A stretch of 64,000 bases of DNA, from assembly GCA_964594125.1 (NCBI GenBank), contig CAZQLL010000001.1, positions 62,001 through 126,000 of the forward strand, written 5' to 3'. Made by a program: the position numbers and the translations under genes. Below the pieces are notes generated by a model. That model saw only the letters and a list, made by a program, of their open reading frames with translations. It was not told the DNA's origin and searched no databases. The stretch comes from CAVRZJ01 sp964594125 (GTDB lineage Bacteria; Acidobacteriota; Thermoanaerobaculia; Thermoanaerobaculales; Thermoanaerobaculaceae). Below, piece by piece: positions 8,448 to 18,776 of this stretch (the first letter of the stretch is position 1; every line of letters starts with the position of its first letter).

Positions 8448-11147
8448 ATGATGGGCTCAGCCAGACGACTCGCGCTCTCTCTCGCCTTTATGCTCGCGGC
8501 GCCGGTGGTTTTCGCCGGGCCGATACGCGTCGGCAGCATCACCGACGCCCGCTTCGGCTGGCAGTGGACGCTAAACGGCCCCCAGATGGCGAACACACGG
8601 GCCAAACTGCTCAATCCGAGCAACTTCGGACCGTCGGGCGTGATCCGCAGGGCAATCCAGATCACCGATACCGCGGCGGCGAAGGGCTCGGTGAACGTGG
8701 CGCTGCTCGAACAATTCGACGTCTTCTTCGTCGGGTACTTCGGCGACAGCGAGCCGAATGCGTTCACGGCGGCGGAGATCGACGCCTTCCGCGCGTGGGC
8801 GTGGAACGGCGGCAGCCTGATCGTCACCTGCGATGACGAGAGCGTGGATGCCGTCTGTGCGGCGTTCGGCCACCCCTCCGGCGGCCCCCTCCAGGGTCCG
8901 GTGGTGCCGGCCGCGGGCGCCGGCGCCCATCCGCTGGTCAAGGGCCAGTTCGGCGAGAGCGCGAGCCTCGCCTTCTCCGGCGACTACTCGTCGTTCCAGG
9001 CGACGACGGGCGCCGACGTCGTGCTGCGCGAGTCGGGGGCCGGCCAGCGCGCCGTCGTGATCGTCCGACGCTGGGGCGCCGGGCAGGTGATCCTGTTTTC
9101 GGACATCGACATCATCGCCAACGCCGCGTCCGCCGGCGACTCGATCGCCACCGACAACGACCGCTTCCTCGGCCACCTCTTCGCGTTCGCGGCGATGCCC
9201 TACGACCTCATCATCGACGCCGCGGCGCACACCGGCGGCGCCAGCGGTAGCGTGTGGCGCAGCGACGTCGACCTGCTCAACGTCGCCCGAACCGGAGACA
9301 CGGCGGTCACGGTGTCGCTGCTGCGCGCCAACCAGGGGAACCTCTCGCCGGCCACCGCCGCCGCTGCCGTCCCGGCCGGCAGGTCGCTGCGTCTGGAGGA
9401 CGTGCTCGCCGGCCTGTTCAACGCAGGCAACGCCGGTCTCGGGCTGCACTTCGCGGGCGGCGAGCTGCTCGCCAACTCGCGCTTCTACAACGTCGGCGCC
9501 GCCGACGGCAACGTCTACGGCATGTACATCCCCTCCACGAACGACCGCGAGACGGTCCGCTACGGCCGCCCCGGCGTGTTCCACCACCTGAGCTACACCC
9601 CCGGCTCGGCGAGCGGCTCGCGCGTCAACATCGGCGGCGTCAGCCGCGTGCCGTTCCCCGTGCACGTCGTGATCTCGCTGTACGACGACGCCGGCGACTT
9701 CATCGAGTTCCTCACGCACACGTTCCAGCCGTACGAGCACCGGCAGTTCACCAAGATCCACGAGATCATCGGCAGCCCCGCGGTGACGCACGGCTACGCG
9801 ACCGTCGAGCTCACGACGTGGGGCGGCGCCGTCGACATGTACGCGATGCTGATCGAGAACAAGTCCGGCGACCCGATCTACATGCCGCCGGCGTTCGCAC
9901 CGGCGGTGCCGGCGGTCCCCCTGGTGGCGGCGCCGGCGGACGGCAACGACAAAGAGCCCACTCCCGGCGCCTCGGCGAATGCCGCCACGGCGACGTGCAG
10001 CGGCCCGTACCAGCGCATCATCGCCGCGGCGGCGAACACCGGCGGCGCCAACGGAACGAAGTGGCTGACCGACCTCGACCTGCTCAATCGCGGCGCGGCG
10101 CCGGCGACCGTCGACCTCGCCCGACTGAAGGCCAACCAGGCCAACACCTCGCCGCTCGTGGAGTCCGTGGTGGTGCCGGCCGGCGAGACGCTGCGCCTGA
10201 GCAACATCCTCGGCACCCTCCTGCCCGCCGCCAACGCGGGGCTCGGCATTCGCGTCTGCGGCGGCGAGGCGTATGCGAACTCGCGCTTCTACAACGTCGG
10301 GTCGGCGGCCGGCAAGGTGTACGGGATGTACGTGCCGGCGATGGCGCCCGCCGACGCGGTGACGCCGTGCCACCCCGGCGTGTTCCACCACCTCTCGTAC
10401 TCCCCCAACGCCGCGGCGGGCCAGCGGATCAACATCGGCGCCACCAACGCGACGGCGATCGCCACCGAGTGGGTGATCACGCTGTTCGGCGACGACGGCT
10501 CGGTGATCGGCACGCAGACCGCGACGCTGGCCGCCTACGAGCACCGGCAGTACACCAACATCCACAAGCTGCTCGGCACGCCGGCCGTGGCCAGCGGCTG
10601 GGCCTCGGTCGAGGTCACCACACCCGGCGGGGCGATCCACCCGTACGCGATGCGCATCGAGAACGTCGGCGGCGACCCCGTCTACATGCCGGCGGAGCTG
10701 CTCGACGTCGCTACCAGCACCCGCGTCGCGGACGCCTTCGCCGGCGCATGGATGGGAAGCTGGACCAACACCACGTTCGCGTCGTCGGGCAGCGCCCTCC
10801 TGCGGCTCTCGTTCGACCTGCCCAACCAGGCGGTGCAGGCGACCATCGACCTCGGCGGCAACGTCTTCGGCGGCGTCGACCCGCCGCCGCAGACCCTGAC
10901 CGGCGCGCTCACCGACTCCGGCATCGTCTTCGCCGGGACCTCGCCCGCCTTCGGGACCTACGCGGTCACGATCGACGGCTTCTGCTCGCTCTCCGGGAGA
11001 CTCACGGCGCTGCCGAACCCGGCGATCGCGTCGGTCGACCTCTCCGGCAAGGTGACTCCGAGCGGCATCCAGGTGGCGTACACGGTGCAGTTCAGCGCCC
11101 TCGGCGGCGGCGGCACGGCCAACGGCACCTTCACGCTCGCGCGCTAG
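8448..11147 (+). CDS. Large secreted protein: GATase-like domain plus two repeated surface domains
   Basis: 899 residues; tandem ATGs at 8448 and 8451 are preceded by GGGGGAC. A signal peptide (LALSLAFMLAAPVVFA) is followed by ~220 residues resembling a class-I glutamine-amidotransferase-like or ThuA fold (FFVGYFGD, then AFRAWAWNGGSLIVTCDDE). Two homologous ~230-residue domains follow, at about 9207-9890 and 10012-10690. Both share the pattern IIDAAAHTGGASGS / IIAAAANTGGANGT, then W-x-(S/T)-D-(V/L)-DLLN, NSRFYNVG, GMY(I/V)P, PGVFHHLSY and YEHRQ(F/Y)T. The last ~130 residues look like a separate beta domain. It is probably a cell-surface or extracellular structural protein. The same domain idea recurs in the 30195-32402 protein. 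Confidence 0.85.
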   Translation: MMGSARRLALSLAFMLAAPVVFAGPIRVGSITDARFGWQWTLNGPQMANTRAKLLNPSNFGPSGVIRRAIQITDTAAAKGSVNVALLEQFDVFFVGYFGDSEPNAFTAAEIDAFRAWAWNGGSLIVTCDDESVDAVCAAFGHPSGGPLQGPVVPAAGAGAHPLVKGQFGESASLAFSGDYSSFQATTGADVVLRESGAGQRAVVIVRRWGAGQVILFSDIDIIANAASAGDSIATDNDRFLGHLFAFAAMPYDLIIDAAAHTGGASGSVWRSDVDLLNVARTGDTAVTVSLLRANQGNLSPATAAAAVPAGRSLRLEDVLAGLFNAGNAGLGLHFAGGELLANSRFYNVGAADGNVYGMYIPSTNDRETVRYGRPGVFHHLSYTPGSASGSRVNIGGVSRVPFPVHVVISLYDDAGDFIEFLTHTFQPYEHRQFTKIHEIIGSPAVTHGYATVELTTWGGAVDMYAMLIENKSGDPIYMPPAFAPAVPAVPLVAAPADGNDKEPTPGASANAATATCSGPYQRIIAAAANTGGANGTKWLTDLDLLNRGAAPATVDLARLKANQANTSPLVESVVVPAGETLRLSNILGTLLPAANAGLGIRVCGGEAYANSRFYNVGSAAGKVYGMYVPAMAPADAVTPCHPGVFHHLSYSPNAAAGQRINIGATNATAIATEWVITLFGDDGSVIGTQTATLAAYEHRQYTNIHKLLGTPAVASGWASVEVTTPGGAIHPYAMRIENVGGDPVYMPAELLDVATSTRVADAFAGAWMGSWTNTTFASSGSALLRLSFDLPNQAVQATIDLGGNVFGGVDPPPQTLTGALTDSGIVFAGTSPAFGTYAVTIDGFCSLSGRLTALPNPAIASVDLSGKVTPSGIQVAYTVQFSALGGGGTANGTFTLAR

Positions 11148-11236
11148 CGTCGCGCCCCGCACCCGCGGCGTACCTGGGCGGCAGGGGCGCTCTTCCGGCT
11201 TGCGGCCTTGAGCGGTGCCGAGCCGACAGGCCGCCG

Positions 11237-12299
11237 CTACTGCCAGCGGAACAGTCGCAGGCAGAGCGCGAAGCTCGCCGCGCCCCATGCGAGCAGCACC
11301 GCGAGCTCGGGCGCTACGGCGGCGAGCGTGGCGCCGTCGTTGGCCACCGCGCGCAGCGCGTCGTTGAGGGCGGTCAGCGGCAGCAGGCGGATCGCCGCGT
11401 GGGTCGCTTCCGGGAAGCGCTCGTAGGAGAAGAACGTCCCCGAGAGCAGCCACATCGGCAGCATCACCAGGTTCATCCAACCGGAGACGGCCTCGATCGT
11501 GCGCGGGCGCGCCGCGACCAGCAGGCCGACGCCGGCGAAGCAGGCGGCGCCGGCGAGCGCCACGACCGCGAGCGTGAGCACGCCGCCCGCCACCCGCACG
11601 CCGAACACGAGCGCGCCGAACCCTACGATCGCCGCCACCTCCGGCGCCAGGAACAGCAGGCGCGAGGCCATGAACGACAGCAGGAAGTCGGAGCGGCGCA
11701 TCGGCGTCGCGGCGAAGCGCTTGAGCAGCTTGCGGGTGCGCGCGACGACGATGGCGAAGCCGAGCCCCCACATGCCGCTGCCCATGAGGTTGAGGCCGAC
11801 CAGGCCGGGGATCAGGAAGTCGATGTAGCGGGTGCCCGGCTCGCGCACCGGCTCGGCGCGCGCCGCCGCGGCGTCGCTGCGCCCGAACGCCCGCTGCACC
11901 GCGTCGTCGGCGGCCAGGCGCGCCGCCCGCCCCTCGGCGCGCTGTTCGTCGAAGCGGTAGACCAGCGCCGGCGGCGCGAGCGCGCCGACCTCGACGACCA
12001 CGTCGACGCGCCCCTTACGCAGCGCCTCGGCGGCGGCGGCCGGCTCCATCGGCACGAAGCGCACGCCGGACGCGCCGCCGAGGCGGTCCGCCAGCGCTGC
12101 GACCGCGGGCGCCGGACCGACGAGCGCCGTGCGCGCATCGTCGGCCGGCTTGGCGCGGAACGCGATGCCGAGCGCGAACGCGAGCAGCACCGGGAAGACG
12201 AACACCCAGAACACCGCCTCGGGCTCGCGCACGAACTCCAGCACCCGCACGCGGGTGAGCTCGACGAGCGGCGAGTGGCCGCGCCGCGCGGCGCGAGCG

Positions 12300-12307
<8 letters not shown>
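11237..12307 (-). CDS. ABC-2 type transporter permease
   Basis: 356-residue membrane subunit. One transmembrane helix lies near the N terminus (FWVFVFPVLLAFALGIAF), followed by a ~130-residue periplasmic loop and a C-terminal cluster of about five helices (VAAIVGFGALVFGVRVAG, VLTLAVVALAGAACFAGVGLL and others). This is the usual ABC-2 permease layout for drug, polysaccharide or lipid export. Its start overlaps the stop of the upstream ATPase gene by 8 bases, so the two are translationally coupled and form one exporter. The substrate cannot be told from sequence. Confidence 0.92.
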
Positions 12308-13262
<955 letters not shown>

Positions 13263-13299
13263 CGGCAGGCCCGGCTGTGCCCCGGAAGGCCGCAGCGAG

Positions 13300-13812
13300 C
13301 TACTCGGCCTCCAGGCGGAACTCCTGGAAGTCGAACCAGTGGCCGTGCCCGGCGAGGGCGTCGATCTCCGCCTGCACGATCGTCACGTGCCCCTGCTCGA
13401 TCTCGAGAAAGCGAGAGAACAGGCCCCGGTCGGCGGCGGGAAGGGTCGCCACCAGCTCCTGGTAGAACGCGCTCGTCTGCCTCTCGAGGTCGAGCGCGAC
13501 CTTCAACAGGTCGAGCTCTGCCTGCACCGGCAGGTCTTTCACGTGCCCCTTATCGAAGCGCTTCTTCGCCGCGGCGACGAGCTCGAGCGACGGGAGGATC
13601 GTCGGCAGCTCGGGGGTCTGGATCTTGCCCGTCCTGTGCCACTCCGACAGACGGCTCTCGAGGTAGTCGACGTGGCCCTGCTCCTCGCGGGCGAGCGTGT
13701 CGAACACGCCCCTGCCGCGGGGGTCGAGGATGAGGTCGCGGCCCTTGGCGTAGTGGTCGCGCACCTTGTGCTCGTAGTCGATCGCAACGGTCAGAGCTTC
13801 CTTCACGTCCAT
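13300..13812 (-). CDS. Ferritin-like/rubrerythrin-type diiron protein
   Basis: 170 residues from the ATG at 13812, preceded by GAGAGG. Two helix-pair repeats carry carboxylate-histidine clusters: AIDYEHKVRDHY with REEQGHVDYLE, then ALDLERQTSAFYQEL with EIEQGHVTIVQAEID. These are the E...ExxH pairs of a ferritin-like diiron centre. No rubredoxin iron domain is present. The likely role is peroxide or iron handling in the cytoplasm. It is transcribed in the same direction as the ABC exporter, about 40 bases upstream of it, so read-through is possible. Confidence 0.8.
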   Translation of the reverse strand: MDVKEALTVAIDYEHKVRDHYAKGRDLILDPRGRGVFDTLAREEQGHVDYLESRLSEWHRTGKIQTPELPTILPSLELVAAAKKRFDKGHVKDLPVQAELDLLKVALDLERQTSAFYQELVATLPAADRGLFSRFLEIEQGHVTIVQAEIDALAGHGHWFDFQEFRLEAE

Positions 13813-14044
13813 TGGCAACCTCTCGCGGGCGTGGCGCCGCCCGCCGCGCCGGAGCATAGCGGGTCCGGCCGCCGCCGCGCAATCCGCCAACACGGACCCG
13901 CGACCGCGTGCCTGCAGTACCGGTGTGGGGCCGGCTCTCCGCGTCGGCTGGCTCAGAGCTGCAGCACTGCACCAGCGCGCGCTCAAGCGCGCATCCCGCA
14001 TCCCGCCATGCCGGCAGCGCGGGTGTGGGGCCGGCGCATTGGAC
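13813..14044. other. Intergenic region with a short direct repeat
   Basis: Divergent gap between the ferritin-like gene and the prenyltransferase gene. It contains GGTGTGGGGCCGGC twice in direct orientation (13922-13935 and 14022-14035), exactly 100 bases apart. No gene or RNA is supported. Confidence 0.5.
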
Positions 14045-14050
14045 TACACT
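14045..14050 (+). promoter_or_regulatory. Candidate -10 element for a leaderless prenyltransferase mRNA
   Basis: TACACT stands 6 bases before the ATG at 14057, with no Shine-Dalgarno in between. At this distance transcription would start at or next to the start codon. No clear -35 is visible. Confidence 0.4.
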
Positions 14051-14056
14051 CGCGGC

Positions 14057-14959
14057 ATGAGCGCTCTTTCGGCATACCTCGGCGTCGCCCGCGCTCCGTT
14101 CCTGCTGCTCCCGGTCACCCTCGTCGCCGCCGGCGCCGCCGCCGCCGCCTGGGAGGGGTGCTTCAGCGCCGCGAGCACCGCGCTCGCGCTCCTCGGGCTG
14201 CTCTCGCTGCACGTCGCGGTGAACATCTTCAACGAGCTCTCCGACCTGCGCACGGGGGTGGACCTCCACACCCGGCGGACGCCGTTCTCGGGCGGCAGCG
14301 GCACCCTGCCCGCCGGGCTGCTCTCACCCGCTGCCGCGCGCGCGCTCGGCGTCGCGGCGGCGCTCGTCGGGCTGGCGGTCGGCGTCTTCTTCTGCACGCG
14401 CGTGGGCTGGCCGATGCTGCCGCTGATGGCCGTGGGCGCCGTCGCCGTCGTCGGCTACACCGACGTCCTGGCGCGAATCGGCGTCGGCGAGGTGTTCGCC
14501 GGCCTCGGGCTCGGCGCCCTGCCGGTATGGGGCACCGCGCTGGTGCAGGGCGGGACGCCCGGGCCGGCGTCCTTGGCGGCAGCGGTTCCAGCCTTCTTCA
14601 TGACGTTCGATCTGCTGCTGCTCAACGAGTTCCCCGACGAGCAGGCGGACCGAGTCGGGCACCGACGGCACCTCGTGATCGCGCTCGGGAGGCGGGGCGC
14701 GGCGCTCGCCTACGCGGCCGCGGCGATCGCGGCGCCGCTGGCGCTGGCCGGCGCGGTGGCGCTGCGCGCCCTGCCGCCGCTGGCCCTCGTCGCGGCGCTG
14801 CCGTCGCTGCTGCTCGCCGCGCCGCTGCGGTGGGCGCTCGCGGCCCCGGAGAGCGAGGTGCCGATCCCGGCCCTCGGCGCCAACGTGGCGTGGAACCTGG
14901 CCACCAACACGGTCCTCGCCGCGACTCTCGCGGTCGCGCACCTGCTCGCGCAACGCTGA
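14057..14959 (+). CDS. UbiA-type prenyltransferase family membrane protein
   Basis: 300 residues with about eight transmembrane helices. The first aspartate-rich motif is NELSDLRTGVD and the second is DEQADRVGHRR, matching the NDxxD and DxxxD prenyl-diphosphate/magnesium sites of the UbiA superfamily. MenA-like proteins, which prenylate 1,4-dihydroxy-2-naphthoate for menaquinone, have a similar NEYxD context. The acceptor is not certain, however, and no quinone genes are adjacent. I chose the start at the ATG followed by SALSAYLGVARAPFLLLPV because it begins just before the first helix. Confidence 0.85.
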   Translation: MSALSAYLGVARAPFLLLPVTLVAAGAAAAAWEGCFSAASTALALLGLLSLHVAVNIFNELSDLRTGVDLHTRRTPFSGGSGTLPAGLLSPAAARALGVAAALVGLAVGVFFCTRVGWPMLPLMAVGAVAVVGYTDVLARIGVGEVFAGLGLGALPVWGTALVQGGTPGPASLAAAVPAFFMTFDLLLLNEFPDEQADRVGHRRHLVIALGRRGAALAYAAAAIAAPLALAGAVALRALPPLALVAALPSLLLAAPLRWALAAPESEVPIPALGANVAWNLATNTVLAATLAVAHLLAQR

Positions 14960-15047
14960 CCTCACCTGCTCCGCCGCCCTTTGTGAAAAGTTGCGCTAGA
15001 ATACCGCTGGATCACTTGGCCCAGATCCGGGATGAAAGGAGCCGGCC

Positions 15048-15518
15048 ATGCCTCGCAAGCTCTCGTCGACGGTTCTCGTGGTATTCCTCGCCCTCGTCGC
15101 GGCCTCCTGCTCGAGGGAGATCAAGCCCGACCGCAAGGGCGTGTGGGCGGTCAGCAAGGGCGTGCTGGTGGAGCTCAAGCCGGTCGCAGTCGACACCGAG
15201 TGGACGGACGAGGGGTTCGCGATCCCCTACTTCACCGGCGACTCGCCGAAGGTGCGGGAGGGCGACTTCTACTTCATCCTTTACGGCAACTACCAGGTCA
15301 CCGACCTCAAGGCATTCAAGCAGGGGCGGAACCGCTGGGAGATCGACTCCGAGGTGACCGGTCTGAACGCGCAGCTCGAGACCCTCGGGATGAAGGGCGA
15401 GCCCGAGATGACCATCGCTCGCTTCACCAAGATGCTCCACCCCGGCGTGTTCGTCCTCGAGGCGCGCCAGAACAACGACCTCGCCTTCTACCCGTTCACC
15501 GTCTCCTCGGGTTACTGA
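15048..15518 (+). CDS. Predicted lipoprotein of unknown function
   Basis: 156 residues. The N terminus MPRKLSSTVLVVFLALVAASCS has a lipobox (LVAASC), so the mature protein should be lipid-anchored at Cys21. The body is beta-rich and soluble (YFTGDSPKVREGDFYFILYG) and I do not recognise the family. AAAGGAG precedes the ATG. An AT-rich patch with TAGAAT at 14997-15002 could be its -10 element, giving a leader of about 40 bases. Confidence 0.8.
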   Translation: MPRKLSSTVLVVFLALVAASCSREIKPDRKGVWAVSKGVLVELKPVAVDTEWTDEGFAIPYFTGDSPKVREGDFYFILYGNYQVTDLKAFKQGRNRWEIDSEVTGLNAQLETLGMKGEPEMTIARFTKMLHPGVFVLEARQNNDLAFYPFTVSSGY

Positions 15519-15636
15519 TGCGCCGAACCCGGGGGTCTGCGCGTTGCGCGCGAACCCTGGGGTGGTACAGCGGCGACGGCGCGGGAACATCGCCGCCGCG
15601 GCTCGCGTTGTCGCTGAGCGTCCGAAGGAGACCGCG

Positions 15637-16113
15637 ATGGCACGACAGACCGACCTCACCGGCAGCAAGGCCCCGGCGTTCGCCCTTCCCGACCAGGACG
15701 GCAACACCGTCGACCTCGCGGCCCTCGCCGGTTCGTGGGTTGTCCTCTACTTCTACCCCAAGGACGACACCCCGGGGTGCACCACCGAGGCGTGCGAGTT
15801 CACCGACGCGATCGCGGAGTTCGCGGCGCTCGACGCCGTAGTCCTCGGCTGCAGCCCCGACACACCGGCGAGCCACGCGAAGTTCGCGGCCAAGCACTCC
15901 CTGAAGGTGCGCCTGCTCTCCGACCCCGACCACGCCGTCATGGAGCGCTACGGCGCCTGGGGCGAGAAGTCGATGTACGGGCGGGTCACGCAGGGCGTGA
16001 TCCGCTCCACCGTGATCATCGACCCGAACGGCGTCGTCGCCCACCACTGGCCCACCGTCAAGGCCGCCGGCCACGCCGCCGCCGTCCGCGACCGCCTCGC
16101 CGCCCTGCGCTGA
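15637..16113 (+). CDS. bcp: Peroxiredoxin, Bcp/PrxQ type
   Basis: 158 residues. The peroxidatic Cys48 and resolving Cys53 are in DDTPGCTTEACEF, the hallmark of Bcp/PrxQ peroxiredoxins that reduce peroxides using thioredoxin. The thioredoxin-like fold signature WVVLYFYPKDDTPGC is intact, and YGRVTQGVIRSTVIIDPNG matches the family C-terminal half. The ATG at 15637 is supported by GAAGGAG 6 bases upstream; the longer open frame before it looks noncoding. It is a cytoplasmic antioxidant enzyme and fits the other oxidative-stress proteins in the window. Confidence 0.96.
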   Translation: MARQTDLTGSKAPAFALPDQDGNTVDLAALAGSWVVLYFYPKDDTPGCTTEACEFTDAIAEFAALDAVVLGCSPDTPASHAKFAAKHSLKVRLLSDPDHAVMERYGAWGEKSMYGRVTQGVIRSTVIIDPNGVVAHHWPTVKAAGHAAAVRDRLAALR

Positions 16114-16119
16114 CGCCCT

Positions 16120-16500
16120 GCGCGCGGGCGAGGGCGCCCGCGCTCCCGGAAGCCCCGGGAGGGCCGGCGCCCCTGCCGGCCCGGCCTCCGCGGCGCCTCG
16201 GAGTGCGCCGCGGAGAAAGGGTGGACGATCGCGAGACCTCCCCTCCAACGACCGCGCCACCGCGTTTCCTCGGCGGTCCGGCGGCCCGGCAGGGCCGCCG
16301 GCGCGGTGGGGTGAAGCCCGCGACTCGAACGTCGCGGGCGAGGGGCGGTCGCGAGACCTCCCCTCCAACAGATAGCGCCAACGCTGTTCTGTGGCGGTCC
16401 GGCGGCCCGGCAGGGCCGCCGGCGCGGTGGGGTGAAGCCCGCGACTTCACGTCGCGGGCGAGGGGAGGTCGCGAGACCTCCCCTCCAAGAATGAAGTGAA
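16120..16500. repeat. R1 hairpin repeat followed by three 120-bp tandem repeats (family R3)
   Basis: An R1 element (GGGCGAGGGCGCCCGC and an inverted partner) occupies about 16120-16190. It is followed by a tandem array whose unit contains GCGAGACCTCCCCTCCAA at 16231, 16351 and 16471, an exact 120-base period. Each unit can form two hairpins: a GAGGTC stem around GCGA extended by flanking G/C runs, and CCCGCGAC pairing with GTCGCGGG. A lone related copy lies at 32577-32640. No gene is supported here. Confidence 0.8.
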
Positions 16501-16585
16501 ACCCCCGCTGCGCGCGGCGCGTTAGATCGGGTACCATCGCCGCAGGCTTCAGCACGGCGGCGCATGACGGGTGGAGGAGGCGCAA

Positions 16586-18772
16586 ATGCGGGGACGCGGT
16601 CCGGCGGGACAGACCTGGAGTCGACCTGTGCTCGGAAACGCGCAACTGGCGCTGGCGGCAGCGGCGTGCCTGGCGGCCGCAGCGGCGGCGGCTGCGCAGC
16701 CGGCCGCTCCGCCGCCGTTCGGGAGCGGGAGCCGCGAGGTGCGATTCGGCGCCAGCCCGCTCCCCGAGCCGACCTACACGATCACGATGGAGGCCGGCTA
16801 CGACCCCGGCGAGCGGCTGATCACCGGGAAGCAGCGGCTGCGCTGGCGCAACACCTCGTCGGTGCCGGTGACCGAGCTGCAGTTCCACCTCTACCTGAAT
16901 GCCTTTGCGAACAACCGCACGACGTTCTTCACCGAGTCGGGCGGGCAGCTCCGCAGGTCGAAGATCCCGCCCGGAAAGTGGGGCTGGATCGAGGTGAAGC
17001 GCATGCGCACCGCGGACGGCGCCGACCTCAAGGCGGGGGAGCAGTTCATCCAGCCCGACGACGGCAACCCCGACGACCGCACGGTGGCGCGCTACCCGCT
17101 GCCGGCGCCGCTGCCGCCGGGCGAATGGATCGAGGTCGAGATCGAGTTCGAGGGGATGCTGCCGGGCGTCTTCGCGCGCAACGGCGCGCACAGGGACTTC
17201 GCGCTCGGCGGCCAGTGGTTCCCGAAGATCGCGGTGTTCGAGGACGCCGGCGCGCGCGGCCGCGCCGAGGCGGGGTGGAACGCGCACCAGTACCACGCCA
17301 ACAGCGAGTTCTTCGCCGACTTCGGCGACTACGACGTGACGCTCGCGCTGCCGGTCCGCTACCAGGGGAAGATCGGCGGCACCGGACGCCTGGTCGAGGA
17401 GAGGGTCGACGGCGACACGGTCCGCGCCCGCTTCGTCCAGGAAGGCGTGAGCGACTTCGCGTGGACCGCCGAGCCCGGCTTCGTGGCGGTCAGGGACCGC
17501 TTCGACCCCGAGCGCGACGTGCCGCGCGAGCTGCAGGAGCGCATCGCCGGCCTGCTCGGGACGGCGCCGGAGGAGATCGCGCTGCAGCCGGTCGACATCA
17601 CCCTGCTGCTCCGCCCCGAGAACCGCAACCAGGCGCAGCGCTACCTCTCGTCGATGAAGATCGCGCTGGCCGGGTACGGGCTGCGCCTCGGCGCCTTCCC
17701 CTTCCCCCACTTCACGCTGGTCGACCCGCCGCGCGGCGCCACCGGCGCCGGCGGCATGGAGTACATGACGTTCATCACCCTCGGCACCCACCCGCTCCTC
17801 GCCTTCTGGCCGTTCGACGGGATCCGCGCGCCGGAGATGGTCACGATCCACGAGTTCGGCCACAACTACTGGATGGGGATGAGCGCCTCCAACGAGTTCG
17901 AGGAGTCGTGGCTCGACGAGGGGATCAACTCCTACTACGACATGATCATCACCGACGAGGCCTACGGCGACGCCCAGGCCGAGCTTCTCGGCATGAAGAT
18001 GTCGGCGTTCGAGAACTACCGCGCGAGCCTCGGCGCCGGCCGCTACTCCGACCCGATCGTGCGCGAGTCGTGGCGCTTCCGCAACGGCGGCTCGTACAGC
18101 TTCAACTCCTACCCGCGCTCGGCGGTGACGTTGCGCCACCTCGAGAACCTGCTCGGGACATCGACGTTCCACAGGGCGATGCGCCACTTCTTCCAGACGT
18201 GGAAGTTCCGCCACCCCTCCAGCGCCGACTTCGAGTGCGCGATCGCGGAGGTGGCCGGCCGCGACCTCGGCTGGTTCTTCGAGCAGGCGTTCCACTCGAC
18301 GCGCGCGCTCGACTACGGGATCCGCACCGCGACCAGCACCAAGGTGAAGAAGGATCGGGGCTACTTCTGGCGCGACGGCGAGCGCGTGCTCGAAAAGGAC
18401 GAGGAGAACGAGGAGAGGAGGGACGCCGGCGAGGAGAGGGACGAGAAGGCGCCCGGCGACTACCGTACGGTGGTGTTCGTCGAGCGCTTCGGCGAATTCG
18501 TCCACCCGGTGGCCGTCGAGTTCGCGTTCGCCGACGACCACGTCGAGCGGCGCGCGTGGGACGGGCAGGAGCGCTGGGTGCGCTACGAGATCGTGCGGCC
18601 GGCGAAACTGGTGTCGGCCGAGGTCGACCCGGACGACGTCATGGCGCTCGACATCAATCGGCTCAACAACAGCCGGCTCATCGAGGCGCGCTCGGCGCCG
18701 ACCGCCAAGATCTTCGTCCACTTCCTGTTCTGGATGCAGAACCTGCTCGCCGCGACGGCGCTCGTGGGGTGA
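16586..18772 (+). CDS. Secreted M1-family metallopeptidase (aminopeptidase-like)
   Basis: 728 residues from the ATG at 16586, which has GGAGGAGG 6 bases upstream; a GTG 15 bases earlier is less likely. An Ala-rich hydrophobic N terminus serves as a signal or anchor. The gluzincin motif HEFGHNYW followed by ESWLDEGINSYYD gives the HExxH(18)E zinc site of M1 peptidases. Upstream, GGMEYMTFITLG corresponds to the GAMEN-type substrate motif, altered to GGMEY. The C terminus contains an acidic charged stretch (EKDEENEERRDAGEERDEK) and a final hydrophobic segment. It heads a compact three-gene operon with a membrane protein and a secreted protein. Confidence 0.92.
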   Translation: MRGRGPAGQTWSRPVLGNAQLALAAAACLAAAAAAAAQPAAPPPFGSGSREVRFGASPLPEPTYTITMEAGYDPGERLITGKQRLRWRNTSSVPVTELQFHLYLNAFANNRTTFFTESGGQLRRSKIPPGKWGWIEVKRMRTADGADLKAGEQFIQPDDGNPDDRTVARYPLPAPLPPGEWIEVEIEFEGMLPGVFARNGAHRDFALGGQWFPKIAVFEDAGARGRAEAGWNAHQYHANSEFFADFGDYDVTLALPVRYQGKIGGTGRLVEERVDGDTVRARFVQEGVSDFAWTAEPGFVAVRDRFDPERDVPRELQERIAGLLGTAPEEIALQPVDITLLLRPENRNQAQRYLSSMKIALAGYGLRLGAFPFPHFTLVDPPRGATGAGGMEYMTFITLGTHPLLAFWPFDGIRAPEMVTIHEFGHNYWMGMSASNEFEESWLDEGINSYYDMIITDEAYGDAQAELLGMKMSAFENYRASLGAGRYSDPIVRESWRFRNGGSYSFNSYPRSAVTLRHLENLLGTSTFHRAMRHFFQTWKFRHPSSADFECAIAEVAGRDLGWFFEQAFHSTRALDYGIRTATSTKVKKDRGYFWRDGERVLEKDEENEERRDAGEERDEKAPGDYRTVVFVERFGEFVHPVAVEFAFADDHVERRAWDGQERWVRYEIVRPAKLVSAEVDPDDVMALDINRLNNSRLIEARSAPTAKIFVHFLFWMQNLLAATALVG

Positions 18773-18776
18773 CGCG

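Noticed and set aside
8571..11771. Very long minus-strand open frame (1066 codons)
   Set aside because: It is antisense to the secreted repeat protein. Its product is Arg/Gly/Ala/Asp-Val low-complexity sequence typical of shadow frames in GC-rich DNA.
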